DNA of 64,000 nt from Symsagittifera roscoffensis (GCF_963678635.1 NC_087068.1:13769872-13833871); one strand, 5' to 3'; shown: positions 30,945 through 40,240, counted from the stretch's first letter. Made by a program: numbers and translations. Notes: generated by a model not told the origin, from the sequence alone.

Positions 30945-31075
30945 TGTAATGTTGTTGCTAATTCCGTGCAATAAAAAATTACTAAAATTCGCCGTTTATT
31001 GATTCTCTTGAATTAAACCGATTCTGTTTCCTGTTTTTATAAGTTATAAAAAAGTTATAAAAAAAGGCCAGAATA
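30945..31075 (+). repeat. BEL element 5' LTR
   Basis: 131 bp, starting TGTAATGTTGTTGCT and ending GGCCAGAATA. It differs from the 3' LTR by one substitution and one A in an A run. It is very short for BEL/Pao, has no TG...CA ends, and I see no clear TATA box. Confidence 0.85.
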
Positions 31076-31078
31076 TTT

Positions 31079-31096
31079 TGGTGCCGCGACTCGGGA
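31079..31096 (+). promoter_or_regulatory. Primer binding site candidate
   Basis: TGGTGCCGCGACTCGGGA begins three bases after the LTR. It starts with the TGG expected to pair with a tRNA CCA end, and its 3' part (GACTCGGGA) would pair with a T-arm. I did not assign the tRNA. Confidence 0.65.
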
Positions 31097-32200
31097 ATTT
31101 GTACCAGCCTCGCAAGTGAGTGTGAGTGTGTATGGTGCCTACTTCCACAAGATAAAGAAGGACCGAGCCAAACACAGTTTTGTGCGACCTCAAACTGAAT
31201 CAAGGATCGACTCCTGCACAAATTTGTGCGACCTCAACCTCCGAATCGAGGAGGCCCCCACAATTTCGTGTGACCTCAAGTCAAAAACGGGGAAACGACC
31301 ACTAAACAAAACAAAGCCGACAACCCAAAGGCCGACATCACACAAGACGGAAAATGGTTTTTTTTTGTGGAATCTCCGTGTACTTTTGGACTCAGGCCCG
31401 GTGAACCTGCAAAAAACTTGTAAGATCGAACCTGTGCTTTCAACTAACTTTTAGAATCTAATTTGTGCTAGTTTTTTAATCGAAAAAAAGTGCTACTTTT
31501 TTGATTATCAGTGCTATAAAATTTCATACGATGTTGTTAATTGCAAACCGGTTAAGACCGTACTAGATACCTAATCCCAGCTCATACCCAGTACCCTATT
31601 ACCCCAGGATAGTCTCGAACCCAAAAAATTTTGTGAAAAAAAAATTCAGAAAATTTTTCAAAAAATTTTCGCAAAAAAAAATTGAATTAAAATTTTCAAA
31701 AAAAAAAAAATTTCTCGAAAAAAAAAGAAGGTTATTCCAACTTTTCCCAAAATTTTCACTGACAAAAAAAAACTTTTTATTTTTGCCCGAATTTAGAGCA
31801 AAATCGGAAAACACCGTTTTCGTCTCGCCCGTTCAAACGTTTAAACCGTCAATCGTGTCGAGCAAGTTTTTTGAGTGAATCCCTACCTCGGTTTCCTCCA
31901 GTGGTTGGATAAACTTTAAAAAATTTGCTCGGCTCGCCCCGTTTTCGGCCGCATACCGCCGCGACCGTTACTACTACCGTTTCGCCGTAACGTCGTTGAG
32001 TTTAACCGATAAACCGTACGCGTTAACTTCAATAGTACTGAATCGAAGCCTTAGCAAAACCTTAAAAAACCCTCAGCTAAGGGTTCTTTAAGTTCTTATC
32101 ACGATAAATTTTTTTTTCTTTTTTTCTATGTGACGACTTTACATCAACAGACTCCTTAAATTGATTGCCAATAAAACATCCGTATCGCTTATCACTCTCA
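31097..32200 (+). other. BEL leader (untranslated)
   Basis: It contains three copies of a TGTGCGACCTCAA-type motif at 31181, 31225 and 31267 (period 42-44 bp), then an extremely A/T-rich block (31620-31800) and a CG-dinucleotide-rich block (31920-32040). No convincing coding frame, although 31116-31454 is open. Confidence 0.5.
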
Positions 32201-32665
32201 ATGTTGTTCATCATTGCTGCGAGTTCTCTCCATCACTCCGTAAATACATCACCATTAACTCTACAAAAACGCCTCGACGACACTTTTAAAGCAGTTCCAG
32301 GTTTAAGCTTTAATTTGAATGCAAATAACCGGCAAAAGACTGTTCAATATCTTTTAAGCAATTCCCCAAAATGTATGATAGAGAAAAACTTTATAATTTG
32401 GCACGATGTTATAAATAATTCATTCAGCAAGCATAGATCAAACAACGATAACCCACTTACACCAGAAAGTCTGATTAAAATTTTAGAAGAGTATAAAAAC
32501 AAAATATCAGCCATTATTTACGTACACCGTCAAAATACCCCTAATATTTACGGACGTTTGGTTGAAACAGGAATATTAACAATTAATGTGACCAAACATT
32601 TAATATCAAAAAGAAAAGCTAGCAATAAAGAATTAATTCAAAAATTATGTAAGTCCATTATGTAA
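32201..32665 (+). CDS. Accessory ORF in the BEL leader, possibly SGNH-hydrolase-like
   Basis: The first ATG is at 32201 and the frame runs 154 codons to a TAA at 32663-32665. A hydrophobic start (MLFIIAASS) is followed by VPGLSFNLNANN and NFIIWHDVINNS. The last resembles the block with Gly-x-Asn-Asp in SGNH/GDSL hydrolases, but the N-terminal GDS block is not visible. So the fold call is tentative and catalysis doubtful. A GTAAGT near the 3' end (32649) and continued coding-like sequence in another frame (about 32727-32880, ending VRHYKP) suggest either a small intron or a frameshift. It is not part of the standard BEL gene set. Confidence 0.4.
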   Translation: MLFIIAASSLHHSVNTSPLTLQKRLDDTFKAVPGLSFNLNANNRQKTVQYLLSNSPKCMIEKNFIIWHDVINNSFSKHRSNNDNPLTPESLIKILEEYKNKISAIIYVHRQNTPNIYGRLVETGILTINVTKHLISKRKASNKELIQKLCKSIM

Positions 32666-32726
32666 ATCAAATCGTAAGCTTAAATTAATTCATCCTCCGG
32701 CGTTTTTAGAAATAAAAAAATTTTAG

Positions 32727-32881
32727 AATCATTCGACGTTATTTCCCCAATCTGTCCGAACTTATCAATAAAGTTAAAAGTCGTCGATCAAGTTCAAGGA
32801 AAAGAAAAGCAGATAAGCAAAAGATTTCACAAATGACAACAGTCGAAGAATATTTAACATTTGTTAGGCATTATAAACCTT
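32727..32881 (+). pseudogene. Possible second exon or frameshifted tail of the leader ORF
   Basis: Following an AG at 32725-32726, an open frame encodes IIRRYFPNLSELINKV, a basic Ser/Arg stretch (KSRRSSSRKRKADK) and MTTVEEYLTFVRHYKP before a TGA. The basic tail resembles a nuclear localisation or nucleic-acid-binding region. Whether it is spliced to the upstream ORF or is its frameshifted end cannot be decided from one copy. Confidence 0.35.
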
Positions 32882-33060
32882 GATTTTTTTTTGATTAGTT
32901 AAATTCATCTTTATTTTCAATCTTGTAGTTTGTTGTCCTTCTGTTCCGTAGGCAACGAGAATCGTAGGGGTCTTGCGAGGATCCTCTTGTTCGGTATAGG
33001 ACGCGGCTACTTGAATTGACTCTAGTTTGATTCCGTCAACCGACACTATTTTTTTTCAAA

Positions 33061-36000
33061 ATGGAGCTTGATCTCGGCCAGAAGCTAAACAAAATTTATC
33101 TTGCCAGGAAAGAGTTAGAAACAAATCTTTTCGATTACCATGCCAAAATTACGGAATATATAAGTGCGAATGATAGACCAGCTAAAATTGAAACGTACAT
33201 AGAAAAATCTAGCATTTGCTTACAAAAAATTATAGAGAAAAATGATGAGCTTAAATCTTTGTCTATGCACAGCAACAAGGCTGCTGAAACAATAAATCAA
33301 CTTGAGTTTTACCTAGGATCTACCACTGCAAAACATGACGATGTATTAGGTCTAGCTAAAAATTACTTTCAAATTAAACATCAAGAGGACCAGGTAGCAA
33401 CTGCACGAACCCCAACGCCAAGCGAATCCGTCCGTTCCAAGAAACCCCTTTCACAGCGTTCTAAGATTGCATCAATGACTTCGAGTGAGCGTCGAAGAGA
33501 AGCAGCCCTTGCAAAAATTAGACGCGAGGAAGTTGAACGCCAAGTAGAGGCTAAGCTTCGTTTGAAAAAGCAAGAGATCCAGATTCAGTCGATGAAGGGT
33601 CAACTTGATCTTGATGTGGTTGTAGAGGAAAGCCGTCAAAAGCTAGCTGAAGCAACAATCGAAGAGGCTGAATATCTGGAAGACGCCTCTGAAATTTGTG
33701 AACTTCGTCGTAGCAGATCGAAATTGGCAACGGCCGTTCAGGAGAACCAAACGGAGGAAGACAGGACAAGAAGTTGGGTGAACACTCAATTCCCAACTCA
33801 GGAAATAGTTCAGCCCGTGGCGCCAGTCCAAAGTGTCAATCTGGAACCAGCTTCCAAGTTCTTGTCATTTTCAAGTATTGAACCGCCTTTCAGTCGAAAT
33901 CTGACGATGATTAATAACTCACATCCATTTGCTAATTATTTCGAAACCACGTGTATAAACTCACAAAGTGTTAACGTCCCTCATACATCAAATACAAGTG
34001 TCCGCTTGCCAAACCCAAAGTTAAACAGTACGTATGAGCCACAGGAACAGCTACCTTCGACCAAGCTATACAACTACAACCCTTTGATGCAGAGTAGTTT
34101 TCATCATTCTAATATCCCGACGAGCTCAATGCCCATTGCTCAACAAACCTTTTTCTCAAGTAATTCCGCAAATTTTGTGTACCAACCGCTTTTACCAACT
34201 AACGTTGGTCCTCTCAATCCTCCAACAGTCACCTTCTCACCTAACTCAAATTATGTCACACAGCCATCGAATGTTCAACCGTTCTCTAGCGGAGGAACAA
34301 CTTTTTATGTCGGTGATCCTAAAATTTTAGACGCCGCAATCTATTCAAAACCGCTGATAACGCCTTATACAAATGAGAACAAACAATATGGCCAATTTAA
34401 GTCCTCGGGCAGTAAACCAATCACAAATCAAGATCTAGCTGAAATCTTGACACTGAGCCAGAAAGGTCCCTTGCCTGAATGGAAATTGTCTTCTTTCGAC
34501 GGAAATCCATTGCAGTGGCCTGAATGGTTTGGTCAGTTCAAAAGTGCAATCGATGCAAAAGTTTTAAGTGATGATGTCAAATCGACATATCTCAAAACAC
34601 TCGTTTCAGGCAAAGCGAAGAATGCAATTGCCGAATTCGCTTACAGTGGAGTATACTACAAGGACGCTTTGAAAACTCTAGAGAGGAAATTTGGACAACC
34701 ACAGACGATTGTGGCAGCTCATCTTGAAAAACTTTCGAATTTTCCACCTCTCAAAATGCACAATTCAGAAAGCATTATTAGTTTCACTTCCTGTATATCC
34801 AGTCTTGTCGCAGTTTTAAAATCGTTAGGATATGAGTATGACTTGAAGAGTACATCCGTTTTGAATCAAGTTATTTCAAAATTGCCTCCAAATATGAAAG
34901 AGTCATGGTCTCTCCACTCTGTAAAGAAAAGTTGGAGACAGCCAACCGTTTTAGACTTTAATGATTGGCTCCGCGACAAGGCTGAGGCACATGAACTTAT
35001 GCGTGTGAGTCAGAATAAGTCACGACCTGAGGAGACTCCAAAGACTGGTTTCCATAAACCACCTACAAAAGTTTTTGCCGCTGCTTCAAAACCAATTTAT
35101 GCTCCGTGCCTCCAATGCAATGGTAAACACCCACTCTGGAGTTGTTCTGTGTTTAAGGAAAAGACCCCAACTCAACGAGCTCAATTCTCCGCACAAAATA
35201 GGTTGTGTTTTGCTTGCTTTCAACCTGACCACATGTTCCGAAAATGCCCTAAAGCCCGCAAATGCACTAAGCCTGGTTGTGAAAGCACCCATAATGTCTT
35301 GTTACATGGTGCTGAGAAAGTTTTCAGCGTAAGGTCTGCAAACAAAGAGTTAAACAATAGCAATAATGAAAGCCATTCGAATTCAAACAGTACCGCCCCG
35401 CCGAAACGGAATAAGCCGCAAACTTCGTCATCAAACGTAGCCGGTTCGTCGTCTTACAAGAAACTTACGGGACTCCTTCCTGTGCTTCAATTGGAAATAA
35501 GTTCACACACAGATGTGACCACTGCTCTTGTAATGTGCGATTCCTGTTGTACCCACTCATGGGTCTCGGCGGGCCTAGCACAGCGTTTAAATTTAACTGG
35601 CCAACAGCTAGATATTCTGGTAAACGGCTTCAATTCGACGGAATCCGTTCCCACGGAACAAGTCGAAGTGAATGTTTTTGCCAAATTCGACCACCATGAA
35701 TACTCGTTTAGGGTTACGCCGTTTGTGAAAGACAGTTTGAGCGTTGGTTCCGAAACCATTGACGTTACCATTCTCCAAGACAGGTTTCCACATCTACAGC
35801 CAATTAAACCTATTGTCTACAACTATTCCGACGTTGAGATGATATTAGGGCAGGATGTCTTTCATGCAATCAAGCCTCTCGAATACTTCCAAGGACGAAA
35901 TCAAAACACTCCTGTCGCTGTCCGTATGCCCATTGGCTGGGTTCTCAGTGGCCCACTTCCATCACCAATTGGTGTTCGAGCCACCACTTTCAAGTGCAAT

Positions 36001-36627
36001 GTTGAAGACGTAGCACTTGCTGACCAAGTGAAGAAATGGTACGAGCTAGAGTCGTATGGCACGTTTAAACAATCCTCAGCTGATAAACGTGCACAAAAAA
36101 TTCTTGACTCTACCACGATTCATGATGGCAGTCGTTATATTGTCGGAATGCTCTGGGCTGCTGACAATATTTATCTTCCCAATAACTTTTACGCTTCGTT
36201 AGTCCAGCTTAAGTCTCTTGAAAAGCGTCTAGAGAAAGATTTAAACCTGAAAACTCAATACGCATCAGATATCCGAAGTGATGTCGAGAAGGGTTACGTG
36301 GTCCCGGTTGGCCCTCACGACTCAAAAAACCGTTCAGACCGAGAATGGTACGTACCGCACCACCCAGTTTTAAATCCGAACAAACCCGGCAAAGTTCGGC
36401 GCGTTTTAAACGGTGCTTCTAGGTTTCACGGCAATTCACTGAATAACTCCCTTCTAATCGGCCCCGATCTGCTTCAGAACCTTTTATTCGTTTTAATGCG
36501 CTTCCGAGAGCACAAATACGCAATTTCCGCAGATATCGAAGGCATGTTTATGCAGGTCGGCTTACTAGAAAACGATCAACGTTCCTTGCGTTTTTTTTGT
36601 GGCGGGAGGACCCCACATCAGATGTGA
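33061..36627 (+). CDS. BEL/Pao gag-protease-RT polyprotein (N-terminal open part)
   Basis: 1188 codons from an ATG just after a TTTTTTTTCAAA tract. Residues 140-235 are a charged, probably coiled-coil gag region. About 471-650 is the DUF1759-type gag segment (LPEWKLSSFDGNPLQWPEWF). Zinc knuckles start at residues 683 (C-x2-C-x3-H-x4-C) and 716 (C-x2-C-x4-H-x4-C). The retropepsin-like DUF1758 region has its Asp at residue 827 in CDSCCTHSW, where most have Asp-Ser/Thr-Gly. RT begins near residue 1097 (YVPHHPVL) with its first catalytic Asp at 1158 (SADIEGMF). The frame is lost in a T8 run at 36591-36598; residues after that are not RT. Confidence 0.92.
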   Translation: MELDLGQKLNKIYLARKELETNLFDYHAKITEYISANDRPAKIETYIEKSSICLQKIIEKNDELKSLSMHSNKAAETINQLEFYLGSTTAKHDDVLGLAKNYFQIKHQEDQVATARTPTPSESVRSKKPLSQRSKIASMTSSERRREAALAKIRREEVERQVEAKLRLKKQEIQIQSMKGQLDLDVVVEESRQKLAEATIEEAEYLEDASEICELRRSRSKLATAVQENQTEEDRTRSWVNTQFPTQEIVQPVAPVQSVNLEPASKFLSFSSIEPPFSRNLTMINNSHPFANYFETTCINSQSVNVPHTSNTSVRLPNPKLNSTYEPQEQLPSTKLYNYNPLMQSSFHHSNIPTSSMPIAQQTFFSSNSANFVYQPLLPTNVGPLNPPTVTFSPNSNYVTQPSNVQPFSSGGTTFYVGDPKILDAAIYSKPLITPYTNENKQYGQFKSSGSKPITNQDLAEILTLSQKGPLPEWKLSSFDGNPLQWPEWFGQFKSAIDAKVLSDDVKSTYLKTLVSGKAKNAIAEFAYSGVYYKDALKTLERKFGQPQTIVAAHLEKLSNFPPLKMHNSESIISFTSCISSLVAVLKSLGYEYDLKSTSVLNQVISKLPPNMKESWSLHSVKKSWRQPTVLDFNDWLRDKAEAHELMRVSQNKSRPEETPKTGFHKPPTKVFAAASKPIYAPCLQCNGKHPLWSCSVFKEKTPTQRAQFSAQNRLCFACFQPDHMFRKCPKARKCTKPGCESTHNVLLHGAEKVFSVRSANKELNNSNNESHSNSNSTAPPKRNKPQTSSSNVAGSSSYKKLTGLLPVLQLEISSHTDVTTALVMCDSCCTHSWVSAGLAQRLNLTGQQLDILVNGFNSTESVPTEQVEVNVFAKFDHHEYSFRVTPFVKDSLSVGSETIDVTILQDRFPHLQPIKPIVYNYSDVEMILGQDVFHAIKPLEYFQGRNQNTPVAVRMPIGWVLSGPLPSPIGVRATTFKCNVEDVALADQVKKWYELESYGTFKQSSADKRAQKILDSTTIHDGSRYIVGMLWAADNIYLPNNFYASLVQLKSLEKRLEKDLNLKTQYASDIRSDVEKGYVVPVGPHDSKNRSDREWYVPHHPVLNPNKPGKVRRVLNGASRFHGNSLNNSLLIGPDLLQNLLFVLMRFREHKYAISADIEGMFMQVGLLENDQRSLRFFCGGRTPHQM

Positions 36628-37820
36628 GTGTATTTCAATATACAAGGCATATATTTGGAGCGAAAGATTCTCCGACATGTGCTAACTATGCTCTTCGCCG
36701 AACAGCCGTCGATAACCAAGATCGTTACCCCGATGCCGCTCGCGCCGTGCTTAACAACTTTTACATGGATGACTACCTTGGGTCTGTGAAAAACCCAGAA
36801 ACTGCTTTAAGGTTAAGTCGCAGTTTAGTTGAACTGCTTAAGTTGGGTGGGTTTAATCTTACAAAATTTATTAGCAACGTTCCCAATTTGTCTTCGAAAC
36901 TAAATCCCCCTAAGACCAGCGCTAACAACAATAAGGAAATTTTTACCGCTGTAATTAATCCGGAAACCGCATCGCATGTTCTCGGTCTCAAATGGGACCA
37001 CGTCACCGATACGTTGGTTGTGAGCAGAGGAGTCAACCGCGAACTCAAAGACTTTGTTACGCAGCGATCGGTCCTTAGTTTTGTGTCCTCCGTTTTCGAC
37101 CCCATAGGTCTTGTCGCCCCGTATACCGTACGCGCACGTTTGTTACTGAAAGATATCTGGAGATTGAGTGGCCAACAGTGGGACGACCCACTGCCAATTG
37201 AGTTGTGCCGCAGATTCACTGAATGGCACTCTGGCTTGCCAGTTTTAGGGCAGCTCAATATACCTCGTTGCTATTTTGACTTCTCAGTAGATGAGGTTGA
37301 GCTGCACATGTTCGGTGATAGCTCATTGGACGTTTTCTGTTCTGTAGCATTCCTTCGAGCTCAGAAAAACGCCTGTTCCAAATGTCAACTAGCGTTTGTT
37401 TTCGGTAAAGCAAGAGTAGCCCCGATGAAGATGCTTTCAATTCCGAAGTTGGAACTTCAGGCTTCGCTTCTTGCCAGTCGCCTGAAGGATGATATCGAGA
37501 AAGCTCTGACACTGAGTATTTCCAAAGTTTTCATGTGGACTGACAGCACAACAGTCCTTCAGTGGTTGAACTCGACAAGCAAACAGCCCGTGTTTGTAGC
37601 CAATCGAGTAGCCGAGATTCTGGAGTCAACATCAATTGACCAATTGTTCCATGTTTTGAGTGGAGACAACCCCACTGACACCGGAACTAGAGGTATTACT
37701 GCTGACTCCCTCAAGCAAAGCAGTTGGGTAAACGGCCCTTCCTTTTTGAAAACTTCTGATTGGCCTTTCAATCCAAATAGGGAAGTTACTGACAAAATTC
37801 GCCTGGATGGTCCGGTCTAA
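36597..37820 (+). CDS. BEL/Pao RT and RNase H (second frame segment)
   Basis: This continues RT homology in the next frame directly after the T run; no genuine start is implied. The catalytic box FYMDDYLGS has YMDD at 36762-36773. Then follow the RT thumb/connection and RNase H with HMFGDSSLD (Asp at 37317), KLELQA (Glu) and MWTDSTTVLQW (Asp). NPTDTGTRG, typical for Pao elements, precedes the stop TAA at 37818-37820. Homology continues in frame past this stop for about 170 bp, so the stop is a nonsense mutation. Confidence 0.88.
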   Translation: MWREDPTSDVSVFQYTRHIFGAKDSPTCANYALRRTAVDNQDRYPDAARAVLNNFYMDDYLGSVKNPETALRLSRSLVELLKLGGFNLTKFISNVPNLSSKLNPPKTSANNNKEIFTAVINPETASHVLGLKWDHVTDTLVVSRGVNRELKDFVTQRSVLSFVSSVFDPIGLVAPYTVRARLLLKDIWRLSGQQWDDPLPIELCRRFTEWHSGLPVLGQLNIPRCYFDFSVDEVELHMFGDSSLDVFCSVAFLRAQKNACSKCQLAFVFGKARVAPMKMLSIPKLELQASLLASRLKDDIEKALTLSISKVFMWTDSTTVLQWLNSTSKQPVFVANRVAEILESTSIDQLFHVLSGDNPTDTGTRGITADSLKQSSWVNGPSFLKTSDWPFNPNREVTDKIRLDGPV

Positions 37821-37995
37821 GATCTAAACGAGGGTTTAGAGGTCTCTTCCAATTTTCCGTGCACTGCAGTTTCGACTGACTTTGCCTTCCCTTGGGAAGA
37901 GTATAGCTCGTTCTCCAAGATAAAGCGACTGGTCGCATATCTATTGAGACTCTCACCTAAGCATAGACATTTCAGATCCCCAGTTAAGGCCATAA
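37821..37995 (+). pseudogene. Linker after the pol nonsense codon
   Basis: The frame reopens after TAA and encodes PWEEYSSFSKIKRLVAYLLR, the conserved segment between RNase H and integrase in BEL elements. It shifts into the integrase frame around 38000-38040. Confidence 0.7.
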
Positions 37996-39375
37996 TTGAT
38001 CCAGCAGAACTTGTTATTTCAGAGGAAAAAACTTTTGCAACTTTCGCAGTTAGAGTCATTCCCAGCTGAAAGTAAACAATTAGCAGCTGAAAAATATGTG
38101 AAAACGTCGAGCCGTATATCATCGTATTCGCCTTTTATCGGGCCGAACGGTTTAATTAGATCTACCGGCCGTATCCAACGTCTCTCTGCAACCGCATTCG
38201 AAACTCGCCATCCAATAATTTTGGATAGCCGCCATCGCCTAATCCGATTGTTTCTCCGTTTTTATCACATTAAGCACGAACATCAGTCAGTCGACTACCT
38301 TCGTTCCGTCATTCATCAGCAATTTGTTGTACTACGCTTAAGATCTGCACTAAGAGCTATTGAAACACATTGCGTGTGCTGTAGAAAGCGAAAAGCGAAA
38401 ACCGTTACTCCAATGATGTCTGACCTTCCCGCGGACCGTCTAGGTTACCGCCAGCCACCGTTCTCGAACTGCGGCGTCGATTATTTTGGACCATTTCATG
38501 TAACCATTCGTCGATCTTCCGAGAAACGCTGGGGTTTTCTATTTACTTGCTTAACGACTCGCGCAATTCACATTGAGTTGGTTCCATCCATGGACACAAG
38601 TTCATGTGTGATGGCTATCAAGCGCTTTATTTCTAGGCGAGGAACACCCTCAATAATTTGGTCGGACAACGGAACAAACTTTGTAGGAGCCGAAAAAGAG
38701 CTTCTTCTGTGCATCAAAAATTGGAACGCAGAAGCTCCACTGTCGCTCGTACACAAAGGCATTAAGTGGAAGTATAATCCGCCAAGTGCACCACATCAAG
38801 GTGGAGCATGGGACCGATTAGTGCGCAGTTGTAAGCGTGTGTTTTATGCAATCTTAGGGTCAAGAAAGTTGACTGACGAGATTTTGAACACAACCATGTG
38901 CCTAGTTGAAGGTTCACTAAACGCCCGTCCAATCACTCCCGTTTCTGACGACCCCGATAGTCTTGAGGCTTTGACGCCGAATCATTTCCTCTTAGGTCAG
39001 CACAGTCTAACGTTTCCGTCTCTAAGGTCGAGTGAAAACTATTCTCACTCTAAACGCTATGCCCGTGCGCAGTCGTACGCAAACGCAATTTGGCAGCAAT
39101 GGTTAAGTGAGTACGTCCCTACACTCAATAAAAGAAATAAGTGGCATGCTCCTCCCGAATACTCTTTGAAAACGGGAGATATGGTGTGGTTAGTTGAATC
39201 CACTAGCCCTAGGGGCCACTACCCACTAGCACGCATAATGTCGCTAAACTACGGCAAAGACAACACCGCCCGCTCCGCAAACCTAAGGACCGTTTCCGGA
39301 AACTACACTCGGCCGCTCGTTAAGCTCGTTCCGGTTCTCGCTCCTTCGGGGGTGGAGGATGTTAATGCTATATAG
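37996..39375 (+). CDS. BEL/Pao integrase (third frame segment)
   Basis: About 450 codons. An N-terminal zinc-binding HHCC-type domain (YHIKHEH ... CVCC) precedes the core, with Asp in NCGVDYFGPF (38479) and Asp in IWSDNGTNFVG (38665). At the third catalytic position, GGAWDRLVRS (38812), Asp stands in place of the family's Glu. The C-terminal part (GDMVWLVE, P-ARI) is the expected DNA-binding region. The true N terminus is in the upstream frame. Asp for Glu usually weakens or abolishes strand transfer in DDE enzymes. Confidence 0.9.
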   Translation: MIQQNLLFQRKKLLQLSQLESFPAESKQLAAEKYVKTSSRISSYSPFIGPNGLIRSTGRIQRLSATAFETRHPIILDSRHRLIRLFLRFYHIKHEHQSVDYLRSVIHQQFVVLRLRSALRAIETHCVCCRKRKAKTVTPMMSDLPADRLGYRQPPFSNCGVDYFGPFHVTIRRSSEKRWGFLFTCLTTRAIHIELVPSMDTSSCVMAIKRFISRRGTPSIIWSDNGTNFVGAEKELLLCIKNWNAEAPLSLVHKGIKWKYNPPSAPHQGGAWDRLVRSCKRVFYAILGSRKLTDEILNTTMCLVEGSLNARPITPVSDDPDSLEALTPNHFLLGQHSLTFPSLRSSENYSHSKRYARAQSYANAIWQQWLSEYVPTLNKRNKWHAPPEYSLKTGDMVWLVESTSPRGHYPLARIMSLNYGKDNTARSANLRTVSGNYTRPLVKLVPVLAPSGVEDVNAI

Positions 39376-39428
39376 CATTAAAGTATGAAAGTATAGTATA
39401 AAGCCAGTATAGTTGCTTATCAATATCA

Positions 39429-39497
39429 GCTATATAGCTCAGCGTATACATAGTGCGTTCCGGGGAGTTCGGCGTGGGTTCGATTCTCACCTAAGTC
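39429..39497 (+). repeat. tRNA-like segment between integrase and 3' LTR
   Basis: An A-box-like TATAGCTCAGCG (39433) and a consensus B box (GGTTCGATTC, 39478-39487) occur at tRNA spacing. GTGGG-TTCGATT-CTCAC forms a five-pair T arm with a seven-base loop. The acceptor ends do not pair and the D arm is poor, so it is not a functional tRNA. It may be a SINE head captured by the retrotransposon. Confidence 0.45.
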
Positions 39498-39689
39498 GTT
39501 TCATTTGAGAATCCTATTTGAGCCGAACCTGACAGAACATAAAATGCTAATATTTTAATCGGTTCAAAATTGGTTTGCAATTGAGTTTCTGTTAATTAAA
39601 CTGCGTGAACTAAGTATGAACTCATTGTGAAAAAACACATAAATCACACAAATCAGGGCATGAACAAGCCCACTTTTTAACTTGATACG

Positions 39690-39819
39690 TGTAATGTTGT
39701 TGCTAATTCCGTGCAATAAAAAATTACTAAAATTCGCCGTTTATTGATTCTCTTGAATTAAACCGATTCTGTTTTCTGTTTTTATAAGTTATAAAAAAGT
39801 TATAAAAAAGGCCAGAATA
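39690..39819 (+). repeat. BEL element 3' LTR
   Basis: 130 bp, near-identical to the 5' LTR. It begins 314 bp after the integrase stop. A clear polypurine tract is not seen immediately upstream. Confidence 0.85.
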
Positions 39820-39827
39820 AAAACCTT

Positions 39828-40240
39828 ATTTAACGTTGTCATTGGCATTTAACGTTGTTGAAAATTGGCATGGTGAAAAAATTGACAATTATGAACAGAT
39901 TTGTTCGGCTCTTTTCTAGTTTCCCCCCCCCCTTTCAAATTCAAGTTTGAAAAGCTTATTTAACATTGTCATAATGCAATGCAATTTGGCGTGGTGAACA
40001 AATCGACAACTGTGAACAGATTTGTTCTTCTAATTTTACAGCGTAACATCACGCATTTAGCCGTAATAACACGTAAAACAAACATAAAACTCGGTGTTTT
40101 GAAAGGGGGGAACTGGAAAAGAGCCATTTGTTCTTCATACTTTACAGCGTAACGTCACGCATTTAGCCGTAATAACACGTAAAACAAACATAAAAATCGA
40201 TATTTTGAAAGGTGGGGGGGGGGGGGAGTGGAAAAGAGCC
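39828..40240. mobile_element. Merlin-related MITE, interrupted by a nested copy
   Basis: Sequence homologous to the MITE interior (TTATTTAACGTTGTCATTGG, AACAGATTTGTTC) occurs at 39828-39906. It resumes at 40126-40240 and ends ...GTGGAAAAGAGCC. The intervening 39907-40125 is a second, complete MITE. The left terminus of the outer copy is missing where the BEL 3' LTR ends, so the retrotransposon may have inserted into it. Confidence 0.7.
39899..40133. mobile_element. 219-bp Merlin-related MITE with perfect 8-bp target duplication
   Basis: The element spans 39907-40125 with ends GGCTCTTTTCTAGTTTCCCC and GGGGAACTGGAAAAGAGCC. The direct repeat ATTTGTTC flanks it at 39899-39906 and 40126-40133. 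Its termini match the Merlin element at 19.5 kb. It has no ORF. It sits inside another copy of the same family, so it is younger than that copy. Confidence 0.9.

Larger units (their letters stand above)
30945..39819 (+). mobile_element. BEL/Pao LTR retrotransposon (broken)
   Basis: It is bounded by direct repeats of about 130 bp (30945-31075 and 39690-39819). The first is followed by a primer-binding-site-like TGGTGCCGCGACTCGGG. The interior encodes, in BEL/Pao order, gag with zinc knuckles, aspartic protease, RT, RNase H and integrase. The polyprotein is interrupted by a frameshift in a T run (36591-36598), a stop at 37818-37820 and a further frame change near 38000-38040. The leader of nearly 2 kb is unusually long and holds an extra ORF. 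I found no clear target-site duplication. LTR near-identity suggests recent insertion. Confidence 0.92.

Noticed and set aside
31599-31878. Phe/Asn/Lys-rich frames on both strands in the BEL leader
   Set aside because: Composition is forced by A/T homopolymers.
33551-37795. Antisense frames within the BEL gag-pol region
   Set aside because: Shadows of the sense polyprotein; no motifs.
39429-39497. Functional tRNA gene
   Set aside because: The acceptor stem does not pair and the D arm is weak; only the T arm and B box are good.
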